Positions 8,114 through 16,449 of a DNA stretch of 16,476 nucleotides are shown here, in pieces. The position numbers and the translations under genes are program-made. Origin of the DNA: Xenoacremonium recifei (Eukaryota; Ascomycota; Sordariomycetes; Hypocreales; Nectriaceae); contig WOFQ01000173.1 of the NCBI GenBank assembly GCA_012184525.1, positions 1 through 16,476 on the forward strand, in the 5' to 3' direction. The notes under the pieces are model-generated. The model ran no database searches, had not been told where the DNA came from, and saw only the letters and a program-made list of their open reading frames with translations. Position 1 is the stretch's first letter, and each line of letters starts with the position of its first letter.

Positions 8114-9124
8114 TCAATAACACCTATAATTCAGCCAGAGAACTTCCCTGGGTTGACTGTTGTCATATCCATAGACCTTCTCAGGCATGTCGCTCAGTAT
8201 TTCATCGCAAAGATCTTTCGTGGTTTCGGGGAACTCTTCCTTGATAACCCTGACAATATCAGCCTAGCTGAAATGACCCTCCGTAACAAAGAAGCGCCTG
8301 CCACTAGCCTCTGCAGTCTCGATTGCTCTGACGTGGGCAAGGGCAACGTCTCGGACGTCAACCGATAGAAACGCTCCTGTGGGTGCTACTTTATCCTTCA
8401 TCTTTCCTTTAATCATGTATCTAAACCTTTTGTTTGACGTATTGGCAATAGTTTGGGTGTTGGGAAGCTGTACAATGGGGCCAAAAGTCGAAGGAGGGTT
8501 AATTGTTGTACTTGTGAAACCTGGTTTCTCCTGCTTTATAAAGTCCCACGCTGCACGTCCAGCAAATGTTTTGCTTGCTCGATAAGCTGTTGTTTAGTGG
8601 TAATATGCTTCTTCGAGAGTGACTAGGTTCCAAACCGTCTCATCGTATATATCGGGATGAGCAGCTGTGATGATCATGGACGCGAAAGATGGCGTGATGA
8701 CCACCCTCTTCACACTTGGTACATTGCTCTTGATTGACTTCAGAAGCCCGGTGGTCCCCGAAATCGCAGGATCTAACAAGTCCTTTTTGGCATCCATTAT
8801 ATTGTAGTGAAAAGGGCTGGCGGTGTGTATCACGGCCTCAATGGGCGGATCCGAGACAACAGCTTTGTCAAACGCATTCTGGATGGCGATATCTTCAATG
8901 AGAACATATGAGAGTCGGCTGCTAGGCAAGTCTGCGTATTTCTACAAAACACTTTGGCCTTTGCTAGAGGATCTCACATTGATTACCACATCGTGCCTAT
9001 TTTCGCGTGAATGAGAATTCTGGCTCTGGAATAACTATACTTGTGGGACTTACACCTTTCCCAGAAGGCTTTCTAGGTAATGAACGGCTACAAAGCCAGT
9101 ACCTCCAGTAAGTAGGACCTTCAT
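8114..9124 (-). pseudogene. Methylglyoxal reductase / ketoreductase-like extended SDR (GRE2/DFR type), broken
   Basis: This is a relic of an NADPH-dependent aldehyde/ketone reductase of the dihydroflavonol-reductase/Gre2 family. Exon 1 (9054-9124) encodes MKVLLTGGTGFVAVHYLESL with the TGxxGxxxxH cofactor loop. A 57-nt intron (8997-9053, GTAAGT...ATAG) leads to HDVVINVRSSSKGQS. Further motifs are EAVIHTASPFHYN, KRVVITPSFASM (catalytic Ser region), YRASKTFAGRAAWDF (YxxxK), INPPSTFGPIVQ, FLSVDVRDVALAHVRAIE, RRFFVTEGHFS and ending YGYDNSQPREVL. Three stops interrupt an otherwise continuous frame: TAG 8942-8944, TAA 8594-8596 and TAG 8264-8266. The final TGA is at 8114-8116, giving 318 codons against about 340 in the family. 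All catalytic residues are still readable, so decay is recent. Its upstream side borders the AT-rich island and the sugar transporter's 3' end, with the same orientation. Confidence 0.88.
8997..9053 (-). other. Relict intron in the ketoreductase pseudogene
   Basis: The donor is GTAAGTCC and the acceptor AAAATAG, 57 bases apart on the minus strand. Splicing joins GGA-AAG-GT to G-CAC-GAT, giving LLGKV|HDVVINVRS in the family's usual register (normally RGHDVV). The consensus splice sites survive although the exons carry stops. Confidence 0.75.
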
Positions 9125-9290
9125 TATCACTTCAAGTTAACCCTAATGTAGTTCCCAGGTGTCCTTATGATCGAATGCATTGAAAATGATGGTAATTTTT
9201 GAGACAAAATAGGACGGTGATAAATATGATCACTTTCCACGCGACTTTTTGCCTCATGATCGACATCGAAGTCACGGCAGAAGTTAACCT

Positions 9291-9430
9291 ACAAAAATAT
9301 TATTTAAACATTTTAAGTTATAATTAGGTCAAAATAAATATAAGAGAAATAAGTAGTTATATTTAAATATAAAGAAAATTAAATTCTTTGTGAAATTTAT
9401 TTGTTATAATACTAGGTATTTATAATCTGA
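9291..9430. other. AT-rich island
   Basis: About 140 bases are composed overwhelmingly of A and T (TATTTAAACATTTTAAG, ATTTAAATATAAAG and similar), contrasting sharply with the coding sequence on each side. It lies between the transporter stop (9449) and the start of the broken ketoreductase (9124), where transcription terminator and promoter functions would meet. It has no open frame. It could be terminator/promoter sequence, or a short RIP-mutated transposon scrap. Confidence 0.6.
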
Positions 9431-9448
9431 TATTGTGTTCTCTATATC

Positions 9449-12012
9449 TTAAGCGTCAGAAGTATCTTCCCTTTCGATAATGGCCGGGGGCTTTCGAACA
9501 CTCTGTCGTAACATGTGTCTTTTGACGAAATAGGGAAGCCAAACTCTGGTCTCGTATGAAAGGAAGCTTCTGGTTGGGACAGAAAAGACCTCTGCGTGAC
9601 TGTTGAGCGCAAATCATCCAACGGAGTCGAGTCACTTACGGTCAATTTCCTCCAATGTCATTTGCTTAGTTTCTCGTACGAAGCAAAAGATCATGAGCCA
9701 GGCAATCAAATTAAGGCCAGCGTAGAATCCAACTAAAAGCCTGGATCAGCACAGTGACATGGTCCATTGAGATGAATTGTCACCCACAAGCTCCCGTTGG
9801 AGTCATGACCGTCTGCATCCGGGGAAAGGTCAAGCCGAGAACACCAGCTACGGGCTTCAGTTAGCGAATAGGAATACGAGGTGAACTTAGACTTGTTAAT
9901 ACTCACCAAAAACGTTATTGACGCACACTGCCCAGGCCATGCCCTGTTCTCGCTGAATGGTAGGGAATACCTCTGCAGAGTACTGGAATGCAACAGGCCC
10001 TTCTCCAAGGCAATACGCGATGGTGAAGAGATAGACGAATCTACTCGACGTTAGTGTATCAAGGACATACTCCTTGCTCATAGACTTACAGAACAACAGG
10101 ACCAATCTGAGCACCGCGAGGCCCAGAATCGTTCAAGAGTGATAGGCCGGCAGCCAAGAGGAAAATGCACATAAATGGGAAGGTCTAGGTATATGACTGA
10201 TCAGCATCATATAATGTCTGAATAGCAAAGAGTAACTCACAGCCAAGGTTAAGTATCTTCGGCCCTTTGTATCAATCAGAAACAAGGTAGGGATAGTAAA
10301 GACAACTTGAATAGCACCATAACCTAGAGATGCATATAACGCTTGTGTCTGAGAATAGCCAACATTTCGGAAAATGCTTGAGCTGTAAAATGATATGACT
10401 AAAGAGAGTTAGTGTTCATCTGTTACTGCGATAAGGCACGCGCATCTTACTGTTGATTCCGCACATTTGCTGCGCCAGCATGACGGTTGAGGCGCCATAA
10501 TTTGCTCTTCTAATCCTTGGCACTGCAAAGCAATCCCATAGACGGGAGAAGTACCCAGCACCTTTGGACTCTTTGAGCTCTTGTTGATAGATAACCCATG
10601 AATAATAGAAATCACGAGCACCGATAATAGGGTGCGCGCGAAGTTTACACATAGATTGAAATGCCTGACTGTGCTTCCCATGTTTCATAAGCCAGCGAGG
10701 GGACTCGGGGCAGAAGAAAATACCCAGAGCTAGGATAAAAGCTGGGATAAAAGCAGAGCCGAGTTCAAGTCGCCAGGCAATATCACCGACATCTTTAACG
10801 ATCACATTGGCACAGAAGCCAAGGAAGATGCCTTGAATTTGGATTAGCGACATTCTCTCAGTCATTGATGGATAATGGGTAGCGGCGGTGCGAAATGGCT
10901 TGAGCCCGGCGTGCTATAAAGCTAGTTTATAAGCCCCGAGGGAAATTAGAGTTAGATCTCTATGATCCAGAACATCTAACTTTGGCATCGCCTGGCATTG
11001 TGACTTGAGCTATCGCCCAGCAGTCGTCATTCGCCTTCAGTCTTCACTGAGACGCGATTTTTGATGGATCCGATGCTGAACCCAGAAAAAACAAAAGGAA
11101 CTTACCAATCACGACCCAAAGTTGCCAAAACATGACAAGAGCACCTCGAATGCGGGCGGGGGCCATTTCGGCAGAGTAGATAGGAACTGTAGCATTCTTG
11201 GCACCAACTCCGATACCCATAAAGAATCGGGCTATAAGAAGGCCTTGCCATGACTGTGCGCAGCCCGAGCCAATAGGGGTAGCAACCAGGCAGCAAGCGG
11301 TGATAAAGATTTCGCCTCGTCGACCAAAATAATAATTCAGGGGGTCAACGATAAAGGCACCACTAAGTAGAGAATTAGTCAGCTAAGTAAAGTATAGAGG
11401 GACGCCTATGACTTACATAAATCCTGCCGTGAGGAAAATAATAGAGTTTATAATTCCAACAATCCACTCATCCCTCCCCGGACCGTCAATGCCAAATTCT
11501 TTAGGAAAGGATAGATTAGCGCCATTAGCACCGGTTTGGTCCCATCCCTGGGTAGCAGCTCCAACCGCGCATAGAGCAATAGAATACCATAGCATCTTGG
11601 TACCATGCCATTTATGGTCTTTCTCGTATTGAAGCGCGTAGCGCTCTTCATCATTCAACTCAATAACGGCATCGAAGTTGTGCATATCTCGTGCAATGAG
11701 AGCCGCACGGCCGAAAAGATCGGCGTGTTCAGACATGCCGTGCGATTCGGCAAAGGCACGCGCTTCGGTGACGACTTCGTTGGCTGGTTTGTGCTGTGCG
11801 TGAGGCGATTAACGAACATGCTCGAGAGGGGTTGCCTGGACACTGAGTCCAACCTTGAGAGGATTCTCAACAATGTTGAGTGCGGCAGATTTCCGCCGGC
11901 TGTTGGAATTGTCTGAAGACTCTGTAACATTGTTTATCTCACCCGGGTCCACAGCCGTGCTTTTCTCAAAGTGGGAGACGTCGCCGTTTCCAGTGACTTT
12001 TGCCTTGTCCAT
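9449..12012 (-). CDS. MFS sugar transporter (hexose/sugar porter family), ten exons
   Basis: This is a 12-TM plasma-membrane sugar:proton symporter or facilitator. Proposed exons (minus) are 12012-11854, 11793-11417, 11362-11106, 10831-10451, 10398-10241, 10184-10090, 10040-9907, 9847-9788, 9732-9640 and 9591-9449. The phases all fit and give 566 codons (565 residues). Motifs in order are KWHGTKMLWYS, TQGWDQTGANGANLSFPKEF, YYFGRRGEIF (loop 2-3), ARFFMGIGVGAKNATVPIYS, ARIRGALVMFWQLW, FFCPESPRWLMK, QQMCGIN, LIDTKGRRYLTL (loop 8-9), GEGPVAFQYSAEVFP, QREQGMAWA and FVRETKQMTLEEID. ATG 12012 (MDKAKV) is preferred over an upstream in-frame ATG at 12054. A TAA at 11809-11811 falls inside the proposed first intron, so the gene reads as intact. 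If that intron were not spliced, the product would stop after about 68 codons. The substrate cannot be told from sequence. A TATA-like run (12118-12126) and one CreA-type CCCCGC (12196-12201) lie upstream. Confidence 0.9.
10832..11105 (-). other. Unusually long intron (274 nt) in the sugar transporter
   Basis: The donor is GTAAGTTCC and the acceptor ATTCAAG with a GCTAATC branch-like sequence close before it. Splicing rejoins WVVI-G|IFLGFCAN, the conserved end of TM4/start of TM5 wording. The other eight introns of this gene are 48-60 nt. I see no open frame or repeat inside that explains the extra 200 bases. Confidence 0.75.
11794..11853 (-). other. First intron of the sugar transporter, containing an in-frame TAA
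   Basis: The proposed 60-nt intron has donor GTTGGA, a CTCAC branch-like sequence and acceptor CGCACAG. It joins NPLK to HKPANEVVTEARAFAESHG, a register that fits the N-terminal region of this transporter subfamily. Being a multiple of three, it would leave the frame unchanged whether spliced or not, but contains TAA at 11809-11811. The donor is non-consensus, like that of the SDR gene. Confidence 0.6.
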
Positions 12013-12117
12013 GATGGCTATATATGTGTAAGGCGCAGAAGAAGAAAAAAACAAGCAATGAAAAGTAGGAGCTGTGGAAGACGGAAGTAGGAGATCTATG
12101 GGTGACTCGTGAGCTGA

Positions 12118-12126
12118 TATATATAT
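12118..12126 (-). promoter_or_regulatory. TATA-like element of the sugar transporter
   Basis: An alternating TATATATAT run lies about 105 bases upstream of the proposed start codon at 12012, a usual fungal distance. A CCCCGC word at 12196-12201 (reverse of the CreA consensus SYGGRG) lies further upstream and would fit carbon catabolite repression of a sugar porter, but a single such site is weak evidence. Confidence 0.4.
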
Positions 12127-12734
12127 GTCTATAATATGCGTGTGCGTATCTGTGTTTCCACCTCGCTCGACACTATCCTACCCCAACGTCCTTTCCCCCG
12201 CGTTGCAGGTGGCAACGTTCACCTTGACCAGCCAAGCGTAGAATCTAAATAAGGTTTGGGACTACCAGACGCAGATCCTCCATTCTGGTATGACGGCCGA
12301 GCTTGAACAGCCCCTCGGGACTCCGTTGATTCTTCCACTGCGGAGTATGTGCCAAGATAACGAGTGCAATTGCCTGATTAGTGATGACATTCTCAAGCAA
12401 GTGTGGATATTAGCCGTTTGGCTAGGACAAGCATGGAGTGGAAGAGACTTCTAAGGCTTGTCGAGATTCTCTAGCAGGTTGGTGTTACTTACTGACACTG
12501 CACCTAACCTTCGATGATCTAGATTACTACCTTCGTGCAGCTTTTTCCTCGTCAAGATACAAGAACTTCATACCGAAACTTCTGCTCTCTGTAGTAAACA
12601 CGTGGTATATTTAAACAGACTACACTCAGGACGTTAATCGCTCATGTTGTCTATGCCTTGGCGGACCTTTCGGCCCCATGGGGAGGCGTTAACTGGATAG
12701 AGCTCTACCATACGCACCATTACATCAAGAATAA

Positions 12735-12868
12735 GATGCGCTCCAATGAAACGTCGGTGCCAATTCCTCGGCGCCAAGAACCTCAATACATCCCAAGAAC
12801 AATAAATCTAATTTTACTGCAAGTTCGAGATGCGCGCCAATGGAACGACGGCGTCAATGCCTCAGGGG
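12735..12868. repeat. Diverged direct repeat pair, about 40 bases each
   Basis: Copies at 12735-12774 and 12829-12868 are offset by 94 bases. They share GATGCGC, then CCAATG, then AACG, CGG, TCAATGCCTC-like and CCTCGG/CCTCAGG wording, with about three quarters of positions matching by eye. They lie within the gene-poor spacer. They may be an old tandem duplication or the remains of a repeat element. Confidence 0.5.
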
Positions 12869-14695
12869 CTCTGCTTGGTCCCCGCCCCCCTCGCCACCCG
12901 ACGGATTGCCTTGGGTAACCCCAGTGCAGAAATGTAGTCAGACATAGGGAGGTTAGAAAATGAGAATATTGGGGTAGCTGCCAGGCATGCCGACCGAGTG
13001 CTTTCCAAGACGATGTCGGATACATTCCTACTACGGACTATGATGGCCTGGACCATATCAGCCGCAAAACTGATATACCGTACTTCTACTCATAGAATAA
13101 TATACCGATGAAAGCTATATAGTAGTCATGTAGGCAGGAGAGTAAATCAACCATTGACCAGTCTAGTGCAATCTAAGGCACCAATCCGTCGCCCGAAACC
13201 ATGTATTTTCCCTCATTACGTCCTATCCAAGTTCCACGTCAGGCAATCGACGACATAGCCCCAAAGAGAGTACCCATAAACCCCCGCCCCCCGCGGAGTG
13301 CCTTGGCCATGTATCGAGCAAGGGACTGGCTGAGTCGTGTGGGTGCCCTCGTACTAAAGCATCAGCGTACAATATCCACCCCCTCAGTGTTGACGGTCCA
13401 GGCTCATCCAGTTCAATAGTATGGAATGGTGATCGCGATGACATCACAAAATTTGGTCACGCGCTCCATCCTTAAACAGCATCACTTCGAAGACCCTTTC
13501 TAGTGTTCGCTAGTATACCTTAGGGACCCCGGCTGCCATCTGTCCGGCTGATCTTTATCGGACTATACCACCCGCCAAGTTCTTGGCTCTTCTGCATAGC
13601 CTCATAATGGTCCACCTAGCGATAAAAAATGCCAATGGCCCCCATGCGCTGTTAGGTCCGCATACCCATACAACAGGCTGTGTTTTTATCATCGCCCATC
13701 GTTCTGCGTCAGAAGCTGCGTCATATCTGTGCAAAAATGCTTGTATGCCATTATATCCCGAGCAATGTCACCCCACTAATAATACGTCCTTCATCGTAGT
13801 CTTGATTTCTGAAGTTTCCGGTTCGGTCTGTGTGATTTTCGCAAGTAAAGGCATCTTCCGCCATCAAAGAAGCGATACGTACTTAGAACTTCCATACACC
13901 ATACTAACAGATACTAAATTTGCATGAGTCAGGTATTTAAGGCCAGCGTTTCATTTTGTACACCAAGTTTTAATGTAATTGAACAAAAGGATTGTTAAGT
14001 AAAAGGGAGTTTTTAATATACTAATACAGAATATCTATTTGTTCTTTCCCTAATAGCAATCCGTCCGAAAATTAGCTTCCAATCTGATAGGCCTCTTCCC
14101 CAACTAAGAGGAAAGGCCCTTATTTGGAGGTACGTGGCTTGTTGTAATACGTGGGCGAAGTTTTAGGTAGTGGATCTTTCCAAACCTTAACGGACTTCCG
14201 GGTTTCTCTCGCGTCCGAGTAACATCGTCTCACCTTCAGACGCAGATCGGCACACAAGTTAGTCAGGTGTGTAACTTTGGGTAGGGCAAAGGGCTATCTC
14301 TTCGCAAGTCATCGCCCGTCGCACCGATGATCGGATAGTTCCTGTGCCCGACACTCCGGGCTCCAGCTTACAAATCCCCGGAACTTTCAAGCTTTATGGA
14401 TTCATTTTCCGGCCTGCACTTTGGAACACGTTCGATGATTGGAGTATCGAGAAACGGGACCGTGGCTGTGATGGATGTTGCAGTCAGGTCTCACTGAGAC
14501 ATTAGGACCGCAATGCTTGCATAATCGGAGTCCGCGGCTTCCTGGGGATGCAGCATGCTCACTATATTTCATACCTAGTCAACCTTGACGACATTCTGTC
14601 CATATTATTTAAACCGGGGGCCCAGCCCTACGCCTCGACTCGCTTCCCCTAAGTCCATACAAGGAATTCAATTCAGGTAGTTAGCACATCTTAAC

Positions 14696-15810
14696 ATGCT
14701 TACAGTAGCAGTTGCTGGTGGTTCCGGCCACATGGGCCGTACATTGGTAGAGGCCATCCAAGCCACTGGAACCCAAAAGTTGCTCATACTATCGAGGCAG
14801 GTACGCAGTGATCTAGTATTGTCTTCGCGATTCCTACGTTTACCGCGCTAATGAGAGGCAGGCGAACCCTGAGCTAGAAGCCGAAATGAACGTTCCAATC
14901 GTACAAGTGGACTATAGCAACGTTGAGGCCTTGGCAAGCATTCTCGAGAAGAACAATGTTCACACCGTTGTCTCGGCACTTACCATGATGACGAACCCTG
15001 GCGGCCCAGAGCCCAACGAGATACCATTGATTCGAGCAGCGAGTGCGTCTCAGGCTACTAAGAGGATCATCTCAAGCGACTGGGGCTTTCCACATAATCC
15101 AGAGTACGTTCTTTTACGATCAGTAGAGACAAAGCATTGACGTATCCATCAGCCAGCCCGGGGGTTTGCCAAGTGTTAGGCCCAAACTTCAGGCTCAAGA
15201 GTTTCTCCGGAACACAAAAGATCTAGTGTCAACTGTTATACAAAACGGCTATTTCATGGATTACTGGGGCATGCCAGCCGTTAGATCTTACATGCAACCA
15301 AGCGTGTCGATCCTAGATATCCCCCATGCGGCAGCAGGAATTCCTGGGACTGGAAACGAGCCAGTGATTTTCAGTCACACGACGGATGTAGCCAAGTTTG
15401 TTGCTGCTCTTCTGGACGCAGACGATTGGTATCCCGTGAGCTATGTCGTCGGAGACAGGCTGACTTGGAATGAATTCCTGGCACTCGCTGAGGAAGCAAG
15501 AGGTAAGAAGATCAGTTGAGTAATGAAGCATCATCATTGCTTATACGGAAATTTAGGCGTGAAGTTCACTGTGGCCTACGACAGTATTGAAACATTAAAA
15601 GGTGGCAAGATCACGGAACTTCCGGGGCACAACGCGATTTATCCTTTCTTCCCAAAGGAAGCCTTGCAGAAAATGCTCGCAATTATTGGCCGTTATATGG
15701 CCGAAGGCGAAATGGATTATGAAACGCCTACGACATTGAATGAGAAGTTCCCACATATCAAGCCCATGAAGGTGAAGGACATGCTACGGCAGGCGTGGTC
15801 GAAAGTTTAG
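14696..15810 (+). CDS. NmrA-like NAD(P)-binding protein (atypical SDR, isoflavone-reductase-like)
   Basis: Exons 14696-14800, 14862-15103, 15153-15502 and 15557-15810 give 316 residues with every phase consistent. The N-terminus VAVAGGSGHMGRTLVEAI carries the GGxGxxG Rossmann motif, and LLILSRQ then ANPELEAEM follows the first intron; the Arg after strand 2 favours NADP(H). Later motifs are VHTVVSALTMM, RIISSDWGFPHN, LQAQEFLRNTKDL, VIQNGYFMDYWGMP, HAAAGIPGTGNEPVIFSHTT, DVAKFVAALLD, YVVGDRLTWNEFL and FPHIKPMKVKDMLRQAW. NmrA-like proteins are either redox sensors that bind NAD(P) without catalysis (NmrA in nitrogen control) or reductases; the YxxxK of classical SDRs is not evident. Introns (61, 49 and 54 nt) all have good GT...AG ends (GTACGC, GTACGT, GTAAGA). 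No lesion is visible. It is divergent from the sugar transporter across the long spacer. Confidence 0.92.
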
Positions 15811-16268
15811 GAAGACTCAAATGAGCCCTGTAGAGATAGAGAGGACTAGTGCCTCAGGCGACTTGTGCCTCAGGCGACTTGTGCCTCAGGCAACGCTCAG
15901 TGCCCTCTGAAAATGAGGTGTGCGGGCTTACTTCTACTTAGAAAAAATAAGGCTCTATTTTATATAGCTGATCCAGCACCTTGAATATGGGCAGCGCGCA
16001 ATTGAGAGGCGTTGGAAGGTACCCCGAGATGCAGCAAAAATTTAGCACTCTATTGAGAAGTACGTTTATCGGGGTTTAGTGTGATTTCGGAGTAATTAGC
16101 GGTCAAACGTATGTGGCCTTACGGGGTCTCTTTGTAATGAAACCTCGCTTTAACAATCGGAACCCCCTTGTGCGCCACTATCGTTATAGACCTGGTTGAC
16201 TGTATTGAATGAATGCTGCTTGAATATGATCCGAGTAATTAATTGGAGGGAAAAGATCCCTCATCAGC
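15811..16268. other. 3' flank of the NmrA-like gene, no gene seen
   Basis: After the stop codon this region holds the 16-base tandem array described separately, then AT-rich bases around 15942-15966 suited to transcript termination, and about 300 bases of mixed sequence without an open frame of note. No domain, palindrome or RNA gene is recognised here before the repeat-rich right end. Confidence 0.5.
15849..15890. repeat. Short tandem repeat, 16-base unit, about 2.6 copies
   Basis: The unit GTGCCTCAGGCGACTT occurs perfectly at 15849-15864 and 15865-15880, followed by a partial third copy, GTGCCTCAGG. Within each unit GCCTCAGGC is nearly self-complementary around CCTCAGG. It begins about 40 bases after the NmrA-like stop codon. 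It resembles subterminal iterons of mobile elements, but no element body is recognised. Confidence 0.85.
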
Positions 16269-16291
16269 TTTGTTTTGTTTTGTTTTGTTTT
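16269..16291 (-). repeat. (AAAAC)n tail on the minus strand
   Basis: On the plus strand the sequence is a run of TTTTG units. Read on the minus strand it is (AAAAC) repeated about four times, beginning eight bases after the 3' end of the tRNA-like sequence. A simple A-rich tail directly downstream of a tRNA-like body is the hallmark of a retroposed RNA such as a SINE or a retro-tRNA. Confidence 0.75.
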
Positions 16292-16298
16292 ATTAATT

Positions 16299-16371
16299 AA
16301 CGTCCTGCAGGAGTCGAACCTGCCTGTTCCCTAGAGGGACAAGAGGACGTGCTCAGCTGGTCTAAGGTAGT
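16299..16371 (-). pseudogene. tRNA-derived sequence (SINE-like or retroposed tRNA pseudogene)
   Basis: On the minus strand 72 bases plus a discriminator follow the tRNA plan exactly: 7 (ACTACCT), TA, D-arm GAC...GTC, one base, 17-base anticodon arm, 4-base variable loop, perfect T-arm GCAGG-TTCGACT-CCTGC, and 7 (AGGACGT). The B box GGTTCGACTCC is a perfect Pol III match and starts 44 bases after the A-box-like TAGACCAGCTGAG, the spacing of real tRNA genes. Degeneration shows in two mismatches of the acceptor stem, a G-A mismatch plus G-T pairs in the anticodon stem, C at position 33, and an altered D-loop GG. Read literally, the anticodon would be CCT (Arg). There is no T-run terminator downstream; instead an (AAAAC)n tail follows. 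I therefore favour a retroposed copy over a working tRNA gene. A second ACGTCCT inside the D-arm region also pairs perfectly with the 3' acceptor strand, giving a competing 51-base fold. Confidence 0.65.
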
Positions 16372-16415
16372 TATCGCAGAGGAAGAGGGTAGTCTAAAAA
16401 TACATTAACGTACTC

Positions 16416-16449
16416 CACAAGCGAGTCGCGCACACAAGCGAGTCGCGCA
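16416..16449. repeat. Short tandem repeat, 17-base unit, two copies
   Basis: CACAAGCGAGTCGCGCA occurs perfectly twice, at 16416-16432 and 16433-16449. On the reverse strand it reads GTGCGCGACTCGCTTGT twice, which shares the repeated GTGC and CGACT/GCGACTT wording of the array at 15849-15890 in inverted orientation. It lies at the right edge of the window, so whatever it belongs to may continue beyond it. Confidence 0.8.

Larger units (their letters stand above)
12013..14695. other. 2.7-kb divergent spacer without a recognisable gene
   Basis: This spacer lies between the divergent starts of the sugar transporter and the NmrA-like gene. Promoter-type elements sit near each edge (TATATATAT at 12118-12126 for the transporter). 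Open frames at 12658-12918, 13201-13447 and 13583-13927 show no domain I recognise and lack consistent coding character. The minus strand of about 13565-13810 has a stop-free run of some 70 codons, also unrecognised. The stretch 13960-14050 is AT-rich; 14180-14640 is mixed, with several CGG/CCG triplets. It may hold eroded gene or transposon sequence. Confidence 0.55.

Noticed and set aside
8264..8944. UAG-to-UGG mRNA editing as explanation of the ketoreductase stops
   Set aside because: Editing would insert Trp at places where the family does not use it, and the TAA at 8594-8596 would need two edited bases; decay is simpler.
12658..12918. 86-codon plus-strand open frame
   Set aside because: It runs through a diverged direct repeat and GC-rich low-complexity sequence, has no recognisable domain, and opens with an alternative start.
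13583..13927. 114-codon plus-strand open frame and the opposing stop-free minus-strand run
   Set aside because: Neither translation resembles a known family to me and no promoter or splice context supports them; kept only as a note in the spacer.
16269..16330. Primer-binding site of an LTR retrotransposon (complement of a tRNA 3' end)
   Set aside because: A primer-binding site would begin TGG (complement of CCA) next to an LTR end; neither is present, and the tRNA likeness extends through the whole molecule, not just the 3' end.
16299..16371. Functional tRNA-Arg(CCT) gene
   Set aside because: Acceptor and anticodon stems have mismatches, position 33 is C instead of T, the D-loop GG is altered, there is no T-run terminator, and an A-rich tail follows.
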